Shown here piece after piece: positions 52,804 to 60,474 of a stretch of 64,000 nt of DNA. The stretch covers positions 145,458-209,457 of the forward strand of contig NZ_BBXC01000014.1 in the NCBI RefSeq assembly GCF_001570525.1, written 5' to 3'. The stretch comes from Herbidospora sakaeratensis. GTDB taxonomy: Bacteria > Actinomycetota > Actinomycetes > Streptosporangiales > Streptosporangiaceae. The translations under genes and the position numbers were made by a program. The notes under the pieces are model-generated. The model saw nothing but the letters and a program-made list of their open reading frames with translations, was not told where the DNA came from and searched no databases. Position 1 is the first letter of the stretch. Each line of letters begins with the position of its first letter.

Positions 52804-54621
52804 CTACGAGGCGTACGCCTCCAGCTCGTAGATGCGCGCCGCCGTGTCGGAGTTGCTGGTCGGCGCGAGCACGTTCACCCGGATGTGCCGGACGTCGCGC
52901 GGCGTGAAGGTGTGCGTCGTGATGTTCGCCGTGTTCCCGCGTGGCTGGGCCACGTTGGTCCACGTCGTGCCGTTCGTGCTCACCTGGACGTCGAAGTCGC
53001 GCGTGTTCCAGATCGCCTGCTCACCGCCGGCCGCGGAGTGCTTCAGCACGATCTTGCCCACGCTCTGGTTCGAGCCCAGGTCGACCCGGATCCACTTGCT
53101 CGACCCGAGCGAGCACCACTTGTCGGCGTTGCCGCCGGACACCGAGCCGTTCACGGCCTTGGCCGGGCCCTCGTTGGCGGCGCACGACGAGTCGGCGGTC
53201 GCGGTCTTGTTCAGCGCCAGGTTCGGGGCGGTGGTGGTCTGCGGCACGTACAGCCGGACGTCCGTCAGCGAGGCGCTGCCCTCGTACACGTTGGTGTAGA
53301 GGTCGCCGATCACGAAGTAGTCGGGATAGGCGGAACCGGCCGGCCACTGGTTGGACCAGGTCGTCGAGCCGTTGTTGTCGTTCTGCACCAGGTTGCCGTT
53401 GAACTGCCCGTTGTACTCGCTGGCCTTCACGTTGTAGTGCCAGATCGGGTTGTTGTTGACGACGAACGGGCGGTGCATGCGGATGGTGCGCTGTCCCGAG
53501 CGGGCGAAGTTGCCGGTCACCTCCAGGACGTAGCCCGTCTGGTCGCGCTCGATGGCGAAGGTGTAAAACTCGTTCGGCATGAGCTCCGGCTGGAGTTCGG
53601 CCGCCGAGGAGAGCTGCTGTTCGGCGACGCCGCCCGAGCACGGGGTCATGAACCACTGCGAGTTGCCCGCCAGGCCGCCGGGGCCGGGGTTCCAGTTGGG
53701 CATGCCGCTGATCCACATGTTGACGGTGTTGAAGTTGCCGTCGCGGTAGTTGTAGTAGGTGTTGTTCGCGGCGTTGCAGACCCGGCCGCCGGTGCCGCTC
53801 CCCACCCGGTCGGGGTGCTGGGAGAAGGCGTCCATCAGGACCTTGCGGCGGTAGTGCCAGAAGTGGTTGTTGCGCGGGGCCGGATTGGCGAAGTCGACGA
53901 TCGACAGGAAGTGGAAGCCGTTGTAGCCGTAGGTGCCGCGCCGGACGTCCTGCCACTCGCAGTAGGGCGCCGAGGCGTTGCCCGACCAGCCGGGGGAGTT
54001 CTCGCCCTCGCCCCACGGGTGCTGGGTCTTGCAGCCGGTGTTGCTGTAGCCGTTGGTGCGGCCGTTGTACTCGATCGACCCGCCCCGCTTGCCGCCGAAG
54101 TCGAGCGTCTTGAGCTTGTACTCGATGCGGTAGTAGTCGGGCAGCTTCTGGGTCGGCCGCAGGATGACGCCGCCCGTGTGGTCGGGCACGTTCATCACGG
54201 CGACCTTCTCGCTGCCGAGCGTCTGGGTCGTCAGGGTCGGCGGCGCCTCGATGTTGCCGTCCTTGTTCCAGTCACGGGCCGACAGAGAGGCGGTCAGCCA
54301 GCCGTTCTGCCCGATCGGGAACTCCTTCCGGTACGTGGAGAAGGAGTTCAGCGCGGTCGTCCAGGCGGGGCCGTAGTCGTTGCGGTACCACTGGCCCGGG
54401 TCGTCCATGATCGTGTCGAACGGCTGGGAGTAGTCGTCGCGCACCCACGGCGCGTTGCCGGTGTTGATCGGGTTGACGAAGTTCTCGTTGTAGAGCAGCG
54501 TCCAGCCAGGCCGGGTCGGGTCGTCGGCCTGGGCGGGCGTGCTCGTCAGGGTCAGCGCCGAGCTGGTCAGCAGCAGCGCCAGCGCCGCTCGGCGTGCGGC
54601 TCTGCCTCTTCGTGTACGCAA
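52804..54621 (-). CDS. Secreted protein, unrecognised catalytic-type domain plus F5/8C domain
   Basis: The 605-residue protein has a signal peptide (about 1-32, ending AQADD). A domain of about 430 residues that I cannot place follows. It is Trp/Tyr/Asn-rich, with YRIEYKLKTLDFGGKRGGSI and NNNPIWHYNVKASEYNGQF, suggesting a concanavalin-like beta sandwich. The protein ends in an F5/8 type C domain (about 468-605, NLALNKTATADSSCAANEG, FDVQVSTNGTTWTNV). The start codon is TTG at 54621, with AGAGAGG seven bases upstream. As the last gene of the IclR-ALDH-ABC operon, its product probably liberates the sugar that the transporter imports. Confidence 0.78.
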   Translation of the reverse strand: MRTRRGRAARRAALALLLTSSALTLTSTPAQADDPTRPGWTLLYNENFVNPINTGNAPWVRDDYSQPFDTIMDDPGQWYRNDYGPAWTTALNSFSTYRKEFPIGQNGWLTASLSARDWNKDGNIEAPPTLTTQTLGSEKVAVMNVPDHTGGVILRPTQKLPDYYRIEYKLKTLDFGGKRGGSIEYNGRTNGYSNTGCKTQHPWGEGENSPGWSGNASAPYCEWQDVRRGTYGYNGFHFLSIVDFANPAPRNNHFWHYRRKVLMDAFSQHPDRVGSGTGGRVCNAANNTYYNYRDGNFNTVNMWISGMPNWNPGPGGLAGNSQWFMTPCSGGVAEQQLSSAAELQPELMPNEFYTFAIERDQTGYVLEVTGNFARSGQRTIRMHRPFVVNNNPIWHYNVKASEYNGQFNGNLVQNDNNGSTTWSNQWPAGSAYPDYFVIGDLYTNVYEGSASLTDVRLYVPQTTTAPNLALNKTATADSSCAANEGPAKAVNGSVSGGNADKWCSLGSSKWIRVDLGSNQSVGKIVLKHSAAGGEQAIWNTRDFDVQVSTNGTTWTNVAQPRGNTANITTHTFTPRDVRHIRVNVLAPTSNSDTAARIYELEAYAS

Positions 54622-54687
54622 TGCACAACCTCTCTGGGTGAGAAGGGGTGGCGTCGCCGCCCGCCACCCCGGCTGGGAACGAAAGGT

Positions 54688-55671
54688 CTAGAAGCTGCCG
54701 TCCGGGTTCTGGAACTGGGCGGCGTTGTCCTTGGTGACCATCGGGGAGGGCACGACCGTGTCCTTCTCGACGTTGGCCGCGCCGCCGAGGATCTCCACCG
54801 CGCGGTCCAGGCCCTTGGCGCCGATGATGTCGGCGTCGTTCAGGCCGGTCACCTTGTAGTTGGTGTCGTCGAGGATCGCCTTCAGCGCCTCGGCCTGGCC
54901 GTCGACGCCGGCGATGATGATGCCGTCCGACAGGCCCGCGTCCGCGATGGCGCGCTGCGCGCCCAGGCACATGGCGTCGTTCTCGCAGAACACCGCCTTG
55001 ATGTCCTTGTTGGTGGCGAGCAGGCTCTCCATGACGGTCAGGCCGCCGTCGGAGCCCCAGTTGCCGAAGTCGGGGGCCTCGACGAGGGTGAACTTGGAGT
55101 TGGCCGACAACACCGACTTGACGCCGTTGGTGCGCGCCGAGCCGATGGTGTTGTCGGCGGGGCCGCCCTTGATGATGGCGACCTTGCCGCCGTCGGGCAG
55201 CGCGGTCGACAGGTACTCGCCGTTCTGGCGGCCGATGGCCTCGTTGTCGGGGCCGATCCAGCTGGTGTACTCACCGGTCTGGAACTTGCGGTCGACCAGG
55301 ACGACGGGCTTGCCGGCCGCCTTGATGCTGTTCAGCACGGCGGGGGCCGACTCCAGCGGGCCGCCCGAGATGATGACGGCGTCGACGTTCTTGGTCAGCA
55401 GGTCCTCGACGTTGCTGGCGAGCTTGGCGGCGTCGCCGTTGGCGTCGGTGCTGATGATCTCGACGTTGCCCTTCTTCTGGGCCTGGGCGGCGATCGCCTT
55501 GTCCATGCCGCTGAAGTAGGGGCCGCTCAGCATGAAGTTCGCGACGCCGATCGTGTAGCCGCCGTCGCCCGAGGCGGCGGCGCCGGTCGCCGGTTCCTCC
55601 GAACCCGCGGAGCAGGCGGTCAGCATCGCAAGGCACAGGCCGGCGCCGGCCAGGATCTTCTTGGAAATCAC
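54688..55671 (-). CDS. Sugar ABC transporter substrate-binding lipoprotein (RbsB-like)
   Basis: The 327-residue protein has a lipoprotein signal with lipobox LTAC (Cys about 20) and a type I periplasmic-binding fold: YTIGVANFMLSGPYFSGM, VDAVIISGGPLESAPAVL, VFCENDAMCLGAQRAI and IIIAGVDGQAEALKAI. The start is GTG 55671, with AGGAG nine bases upstream. It lies 18 bases behind the permease gene and supplies the same transporter. Confidence 0.93.
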   Translation of the reverse strand: MISKKILAGAGLCLAMLTACSAGSEEPATGAAASGDGGYTIGVANFMLSGPYFSGMDKAIAAQAQKKGNVEIISTDANGDAAKLASNVEDLLTKNVDAVIISGGPLESAPAVLNSIKAAGKPVVLVDRKFQTGEYTSWIGPDNEAIGRQNGEYLSTALPDGGKVAIIKGGPADNTIGSARTNGVKSVLSANSKFTLVEAPDFGNWGSDGGLTVMESLLATNKDIKAVFCENDAMCLGAQRAIADAGLSDGIIIAGVDGQAEALKAILDDTNYKVTGLNDADIIGAKGLDRAVEILGGAANVEKDTVVPSPMVTKDNAAQFQNPDGSF

Positions 55672-55689
55672 GGTGTTTCTCCTGGGGGG

Positions 55690-56637
55690 TTACGCGCGCA
55701 CGCGGTTGGTGCGCTGGGCGAGGATGACGGCGATGATGATCAACCCCTTGAGAACCTGCTGCCAGAAGCTCTGCACGCCGTACAGGTTGAGCAGGTTGTT
55801 GATCAGGACCAGGACGAGCACGCCACCGAAGGTGGCGCGGACGGAGCCCTTGCCGCCGGCGAGGCTGGCGCCGCCGATGACGCAGGCGGCGATGGCGTCG
55901 AGTTCGAACGCCACGCCCACGCTGGGCTGGGCGATGCCGACGCGGCTGGCCAGGATCACCCCGGCCAGCCCGGCGCACAGGCCCGAGATGGTGTACGCCA
56001 GCACGACGTGCCGTCGCACGTTGATGCCGGCCAGCCGGACCGTCTCGGCGTTGCCGCCGATCGCGATGATCGAGCGCCCCGCCGGGGTGCGGGTGAGGAA
56101 GACGCCGCCGACGAGGAAGACGGCGAACATGATGAGGGTGGAGACCGGGATCGGCCCGGCCATGGCCGACCCGAGGGTGAAGAACGCCGGGTCCTCCGGC
56201 GCGATCGGCACCTCGGAGTAGACGAAGGCCAGACCCCTGATGGTGGTCAGCGACGCCAGCGTCACCACGAACGGCGCCAGCCCGAACCGGGCCACCAGCA
56301 CGCCGTTGACCAGGCCGAAGCCGATGCCGGCGACGACGCCGACGGCCATGGCGGCCGGGATGGGCAGGCTCGACACCATCCCGGCGGTGAGGATGCCGGA
56401 GAACGCCACCACCGACCCGACCGACAGGTCGATGCCGCCGGTGAGGATGACGACCAGCATCCCGTAGGCCAGCAGGCCGATGGTGACCATCTGCTTGAGC
56501 AGGTTCGTCAGGTTGGCCTGGGTGAGGAACGACTCGGTCGTCACCGCGGCCACCACCACCATCACCACGATGAGCAGGCCGAACGCCGCCGTGACGAGCA
56601 GGTCGCGGGAGATCTTGGGCAGCGCGTTGACGCTCAC
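55690..56637 (-). CDS. Sugar ABC transporter permease (RbsC-like)
   Basis: The 315-residue membrane protein has eight to ten helices and family motifs LLAYGMLVVILTGGIDLSVGS, RFGLAPFVVTLASLTTIRGL, TRTPAGRSIIAIGGNAETVRLAGI and VIGGASLAGGKGS. It starts with GTG 56637, overlapping the ATPase stop (GTGA). Confidence 0.93.
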   Translation of the reverse strand: MSVNALPKISRDLLVTAAFGLLIVVMVVVAAVTTESFLTQANLTNLLKQMVTIGLLAYGMLVVILTGGIDLSVGSVVAFSGILTAGMVSSLPIPAAMAVGVVAGIGFGLVNGVLVARFGLAPFVVTLASLTTIRGLAFVYSEVPIAPEDPAFFTLGSAMAGPIPVSTLIMFAVFLVGGVFLTRTPAGRSIIAIGGNAETVRLAGINVRRHVVLAYTISGLCAGLAGVILASRVGIAQPSVGVAFELDAIAACVIGGASLAGGKGSVRATFGGVLVLVLINNLLNLYGVQSFWQQVLKGLIIIAVILAQRTNRVRA

Positions 56638-58103
56638 GCGGCCACCCCGATCGCGTGCGCGAGCACCTCGTCCTCGGTGGTGCCCTCGGAGGGCAGCTCG
56701 CCGGCCAGCCGGCCCTCGCGCATGACCAGCACGCGGTCGGTGGCGCCGAGCACCTCGGTCAGGTCGGAGGAGATGAGCAGCACGGCCAGGCCCTCGCGGG
56801 CCAGCGCGTCGATCATCCGGTAGATGTCGACCCGGGTGGCCATGTCGACGCCCCGGGTCGGCTCGTCGAGGATGAGCACGCGCGGCTCGGCCAGCAGCCA
56901 CTTGGCGAGCACGGCCTTCTGCTGGTTGCCGCCGCTGAGCGCGGCCACCGGCATGGTGGCGCACCGGGCGGGCTGGATGCTGAGCCGGTCGATCATCCCG
57001 GCGACCCTTTCCCTGCGCCCCGGCATGTCGATCAGCGGACCCTTGGTGGTGGCCCGCATGGTCGCCAGGGCGATGTTGTCGGTCACGGTCATCCCGCCGA
57101 CGAGGCCGGTGCGTTTCCGGTCCTCGGTGACGAACGCCAGACCGTGGGAGATGGCGTCGGCGGGGGAGCGGAAGGCCCCCGTGCCGGAGGTCGGGGGCTC
57201 GGCGCCGAACACGCACCGGGCCATCTCGCTGCGCCCCGAGCCGACCAGGCCGAACAGGCCGACGATCTCGCCGGCGCGCAGCTCGAAGGAGACGTCGGAG
57301 AACTCGCCGCTCCGCGACAGGCCGTGGACCGACAGCCGGGCCTCTCCCGTCTCGGAGCGCCTGTCCGGGTAGATCTGCTCGAGTTTGCGTCCGGCCATCA
57401 GCCGGATCAGCTCGTCCTCCGAGGTGCGGGCCGGCTCGGTGGTCTCGATGATCACGCCGTCCTTCATGACGACGATCGAGTCGGCCAGCTCCATGACCTC
57501 GGCGAGGCGGTGGGAGACGTACACGACCAGGACCCCGCGCGCCTTCAGGCGCCGGATCAGGTCGAACAGCGCGTCGAGGTCGCTGCCGGCCAGGACCGCC
57601 GAGGGCTCGTCCAGGACCAGCACCCGCACCTCCCCGGCCAGCGCCTTGGCGATCTCCACCATCTGCTGGCGGGCGACGGTGAGGCGGCCGGCGATGGTGC
57701 GCGGCTCGATGGCGCCGAAGCCGGCGGCGTCGAGCAGTTCCTTGGCCCTGCGGTGCGCGGCGGGCCAGTCGATCAGGCCGGTTCTCCGCTTCGGGAACTG
57801 TCCCATCAGCAGGTTCTCGGTGACCGACAGGCCCGGCACGATCGACAACTCCTGGTAGACCGTGCGGATGCCGCGCTCGTGGGCGTCGTGCGGCGAGCGC
57901 AGGTGCACGACCTCGCCGTCGACGCGCATCTCGCCGGAGGACATCGCGTGCGCCCCGGCGAAGATCCGGATCAGGGTCGACTTGCCCGCGCCGTTGGCCC
58001 CGACGACGGCGAGGACCTCGCCGTCGCGCCCGACGAGGTCGACGCCGTGGAGCACCTCCACGTCGCCGTAGCTCTTCCGGACGTCCCGGAGCTCAAGGCT
58101 CAT
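56634..58103 (-). CDS. Sugar ABC transporter ATP-binding protein, two-domain (RbsA/MglA-like)
   Basis: The 489-residue protein has two ABC domains. Domain 1 has Walker A GANGAGKST and Walker B VLVLDEPSAVL, with a degenerate signature (LTVARQQ). Domain 2 has a weak Walker A (GLVGSGRSE), intact LSGGNQQK, and VLILDEPTRGVD. It contains the usual RbsA spacer. It is coupled to the aldehyde dehydrogenase (ATGA) upstream and the permease downstream. Confidence 0.94.
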   Translation of the reverse strand: MSLELRDVRKSYGDVEVLHGVDLVGRDGEVLAVVGANGAGKSTLIRIFAGAHAMSSGEMRVDGEVVHLRSPHDAHERGIRTVYQELSIVPGLSVTENLLMGQFPKRRTGLIDWPAAHRRAKELLDAAGFGAIEPRTIAGRLTVARQQMVEIAKALAGEVRVLVLDEPSAVLAGSDLDALFDLIRRLKARGVLVVYVSHRLAEVMELADSIVVMKDGVIIETTEPARTSEDELIRLMAGRKLEQIYPDRRSETGEARLSVHGLSRSGEFSDVSFELRAGEIVGLFGLVGSGRSEMARCVFGAEPPTSGTGAFRSPADAISHGLAFVTEDRKRTGLVGGMTVTDNIALATMRATTKGPLIDMPGRRERVAGMIDRLSIQPARCATMPVAALSGGNQQKAVLAKWLLAEPRVLILDEPTRGVDMATRVDIYRMIDALAREGLAVLLISSDLTEVLGATDRVLVMREGRLAGELPSEGTTEDEVLAHAIGVAA

Positions 58104-59488
58104 CCGAACGCCTCCATGACCAGCACGGTCTTCTGGCGGGTGAAGTCGAGCACGGTCTCGTGCAGGCCCTCGCGGTAGCCGCCGGTGTCCTTGGTGCCGC
58201 CGAAGGGCAGGTTCTCGGCCCGGATCGCGGTCGACCCGTTGACGATCACCCCGCCGACGTCGAGCAGCTTGGCCAGGGTGAACGCGCGCGAGACGTCGCG
58301 GGTGAACACCGAGGCGTGCAGGCCGTAGGGGGAGTCGGAGACCAGCGCGGCGGCCTCGCGCGGGTCGGCGAAGCGGGCGATCGGCGCGACCGGCCCGAAG
58401 ATCTCCTCCGCGAACGTCGGGCTCTCGACCGGCACGTCGACCAGCACGACCGGGTCGACGAACGAGCCCCGGCGGCCGCCGCCGACGACCAGCCGCGCGC
58501 CCTCGCCGACGAGCCGCCCGACGGCCTTCTCGACCTCTTCGGCGGCCTGCTCGGTGATCAGCGGCCCGACGTCGGTGCCGTCGTCCATCTGGTCGCCCAC
58601 GACCAGCTTGGCCGCCTGGGCCGACAACTCGGCGACGAAGGCGTCGTGCACGCCGTCCTGGACGTACACCCGCTTGACCGCGCAGCAGATCTGGCCGTTG
58701 CCGCGGGCCAGCCGGCCGAGGGTGACGGCGGTGGCGGCGGCGGCCACGTCGGCGTCGTCGCAGACGATCATCGCGTCGTTGCCGCCGAGCTCCAGGAAGA
58801 CCTTCTTCAGCGTGCCCGACGCGAGCTTGGCGATGGCCCGCCCGGCGTTGGTGCTGCCGGTGAGGGTGATCGCGGCGATCCCCGGAGCCTCGGCCAGCGT
58901 GGTCGAGACCTCGACGCCGCCGGTGACGATCTGGTGGGCGAACTCGGGCGCGCCCGCCTCCTCGACCAGTTCGGCGACCCGGATCAACGCGAGCGGGCAC
59001 TTGGCCGGGGGCTGCACGACCACGGCGTTCCCGGCGGCCAGCGCGGCGGCGGCCTTGTGGGAGTAGAGCTCGACCGGGTAGTTGAACGGCACCAGCGCGG
59101 CCACCACGCCCAGCGGCTCGCGGATCGTCACCGCGAGGTGGCGCTCCATGCCGGGCACCGCGTCCATCGGCGTCTGCCGGCCGAACAACCGGGTCGCCTC
59201 GGCCGAATACCCCCGCCAGATGCGGACCGCGGCCTCGACCTCACCCCGGCACTGCGTCAACGGCTTGCCGTTCTCACTGGCCAGCAGGCCGGCCAGCGAC
59301 TCGATCTCGCCCTCGATCAGGTCGGCCACCCGGCGTAACAGGGCCGCCCGTTCGTGGCCCGGCATGGCCGCCATCGCGCGCTGCCCCTTCTGCGCGTCTG
59401 CGATGGCGGCCACGACTGCGTCGGCGCTCAGGTCGGGCACCTCGCCGAGAGGCTCGCCGGTCCCCGGGTTCCGCACCAGGATGCTCAT
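58100..59488 (-). CDS. NAD(P)-dependent aldehyde dehydrogenase (lactaldehyde-type candidate)
   Basis: The 462-residue enzyme has the ALDH motifs: LVPFNYPVELYSHKAAAALA, the ITLTGSTNAG cofactor loop, FLELGGNDAMIV with the general base Glu, NGQICCAVKRVYV with the nucleophile Cys, EEIFGPVAPI, and LPFGGTKDTG. It oxidises a small aldehyde to the acid. Sitting between an IclR regulator and a sugar importer, L-lactaldehyde or glycolaldehyde from deoxysugar breakdown is a reasonable guess (inference). AAGGAG lies seven bases before the ATG. Its stop overlaps the ATPase start. Confidence 0.92.
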   Translation of the reverse strand: MSILVRNPGTGEPLGEVPDLSADAVVAAIADAQKGQRAMAAMPGHERAALLRRVADLIEGEIESLAGLLASENGKPLTQCRGEVEAAVRIWRGYSAEATRLFGRQTPMDAVPGMERHLAVTIREPLGVVAALVPFNYPVELYSHKAAAALAAGNAVVVQPPAKCPLALIRVAELVEEAGAPEFAHQIVTGGVEVSTTLAEAPGIAAITLTGSTNAGRAIAKLASGTLKKVFLELGGNDAMIVCDDADVAAAATAVTLGRLARGNGQICCAVKRVYVQDGVHDAFVAELSAQAAKLVVGDQMDDGTDVGPLITEQAAEEVEKAVGRLVGEGARLVVGGGRRGSFVDPVVLVDVPVESPTFAEEIFGPVAPIARFADPREAAALVSDSPYGLHASVFTRDVSRAFTLAKLLDVGGVIVNGSTAIRAENLPFGGTKDTGGYREGLHETVLDFTRQKTVLVMEAFG

Positions 59489-60267
59489 GTGCTGCTCCTT
59501 CGATAGGGGGTTCGCCCGCCGATCCGTTTGCTGATGTCGGCGGCCATCGCGCGGGCCTTGGGGGCGAGGCGGTGGCAGTCGTCGCGGCTGAACCGCGCGG
59601 CCGGGGCCGACACGCTGAACGCGCCGACCGGCTCGCCGGAGGCGTTCATGATCGCCAGACCGACGCAGCGCACCCCTTCCTCGTTCTCCTCGTCGTCGAT
59701 CGCGAAGCCCTGGTCCCGCACCACGCCCAGCTCGGCGAGCAGGGCGTTCCCGACGAGGGTCTTGGGTGTACGCACCTCAAGAGGCCCCGAGAGGATCTCG
59801 TCGCGCCGGGCCGGGCCCAGCAGGGCGAGCATCGCCTTGCCCATGGCGGTGCAGTGGAGCGGCGCCCGCTTCCCGATGTGCGAGACGAGCCGGATCGACT
59901 TCGCGCTCTCGACCTTGTCGACGTACACGATCTGCTCGCCGACCAGCACCCCGAGGTGCACGGTCTCCCCGCTCACCTCCACCAGTTCGGCCAGGTAGGG
60001 CCGGGCGGCGGCGCGCAGGCCGTCCTCGTCGAGGTACTGCCCGGCGAGCATGATCAGGGTGACCCCGAGCCGGTATGACCCGGCCGCGTCGCGGTCGAGC
60101 ACTCCGAGTTCGAGCAGGGACGTCACGTACCGGTGGGCGGTGCTGACGGCGATCCCGGCGCGGCTCGCGAGCGCGCCCAGGGTGATCCCGTCGCGCCCGG
60201 CGTCGGAGACGGCGTGCACCAGCTCGAAGGCTTTGTCGACGCTTGCTGATTTACGACCACTCTGCAT
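59485..60267 (-). CDS. IclR-family transcriptional regulator
   Basis: The 260-residue protein has an N-terminal winged helix (about 10-65: ITLGALASRAGIAVSTAHRYVTSL) and an IclR effector domain (about 75-250: LHCTAMGKAMLALL, GFAIDDEENEEGVRCVGLAI). IclR proteins bind small acids or sugars and repress or activate neighbours. The first gene of the operon, it overlaps the aldehyde dehydrogenase by four bases. A 17-bp palindrome covers its own start codon, indicating self-control. Confidence 0.94.
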   Translation of the reverse strand: MQSGRKSASVDKAFELVHAVSDAGRDGITLGALASRAGIAVSTAHRYVTSLLELGVLDRDAAGSYRLGVTLIMLAGQYLDEDGLRAAARPYLAELVEVSGETVHLGVLVGEQIVYVDKVESAKSIRLVSHIGKRAPLHCTAMGKAMLALLGPARRDEILSGPLEVRTPKTLVGNALLAELGVVRDQGFAIDDEENEEGVRCVGLAIMNASGEPVGAFSVSAPAARFSRDDCHRLAPKARAMAADISKRIGGRTPYRRSST

Positions 60268-60282
60268 TCGAGTTACTCGAAT
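60266..60282. promoter_or_regulatory. Probable IclR operator
   Basis: ATTCGAG-TTA-CTCGAAT is a perfect palindrome with 7-bp arms that begins at the IclR start codon (60265-60267). IclR operators are often palindromes of 12-17 bp near the gene's own promoter. Confidence 0.65.
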
Positions 60283-60304
60283 CTATTTTCATATTCTTGT
60301 AACA

Positions 60305-60341
60305 TGCTTGCGAGAGTTGCATCGCCCTCAAATCCTGTCAA
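60305..60341 (-). promoter_or_regulatory. Promoter of the IclR operon
   Basis: On the minus strand TTGACA (60341-60336) is the only consensus -35 in the gap. After 17-18 bases there is only a weak AACTCT -10. Transcription from here would cross the palindrome at the start codon about 50 bases later. Confidence 0.4.
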
Positions 60342-60435
60342 GCCCTTGCCGTATGGGGTATTTGTCGCATATAGAGTGATTTTCTTGCAGAGCAGTCAGC
60401 TTCTTGCGTGTTAGTTTGTCGTTTTTGCAGACACA

Positions 60436-60466
60436 AAAGGCCGGCCACGCGTGGTGACCGGCCTTT
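60436..60466 (-). terminator. Terminator of the second GH95-like gene
   Basis: AAAGGCCGG (60436-60444) pairs with CCGGCCTTT (60458-60466), and an inner CCACGCGTGG adds a second stem. Read leftward, the stem is followed by TTTT-GTGTC, a real rho-independent signal nine bases past the stop codon at 60475. Confidence 0.85.
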
Positions 60467-60474
60467 CGGGTGAT

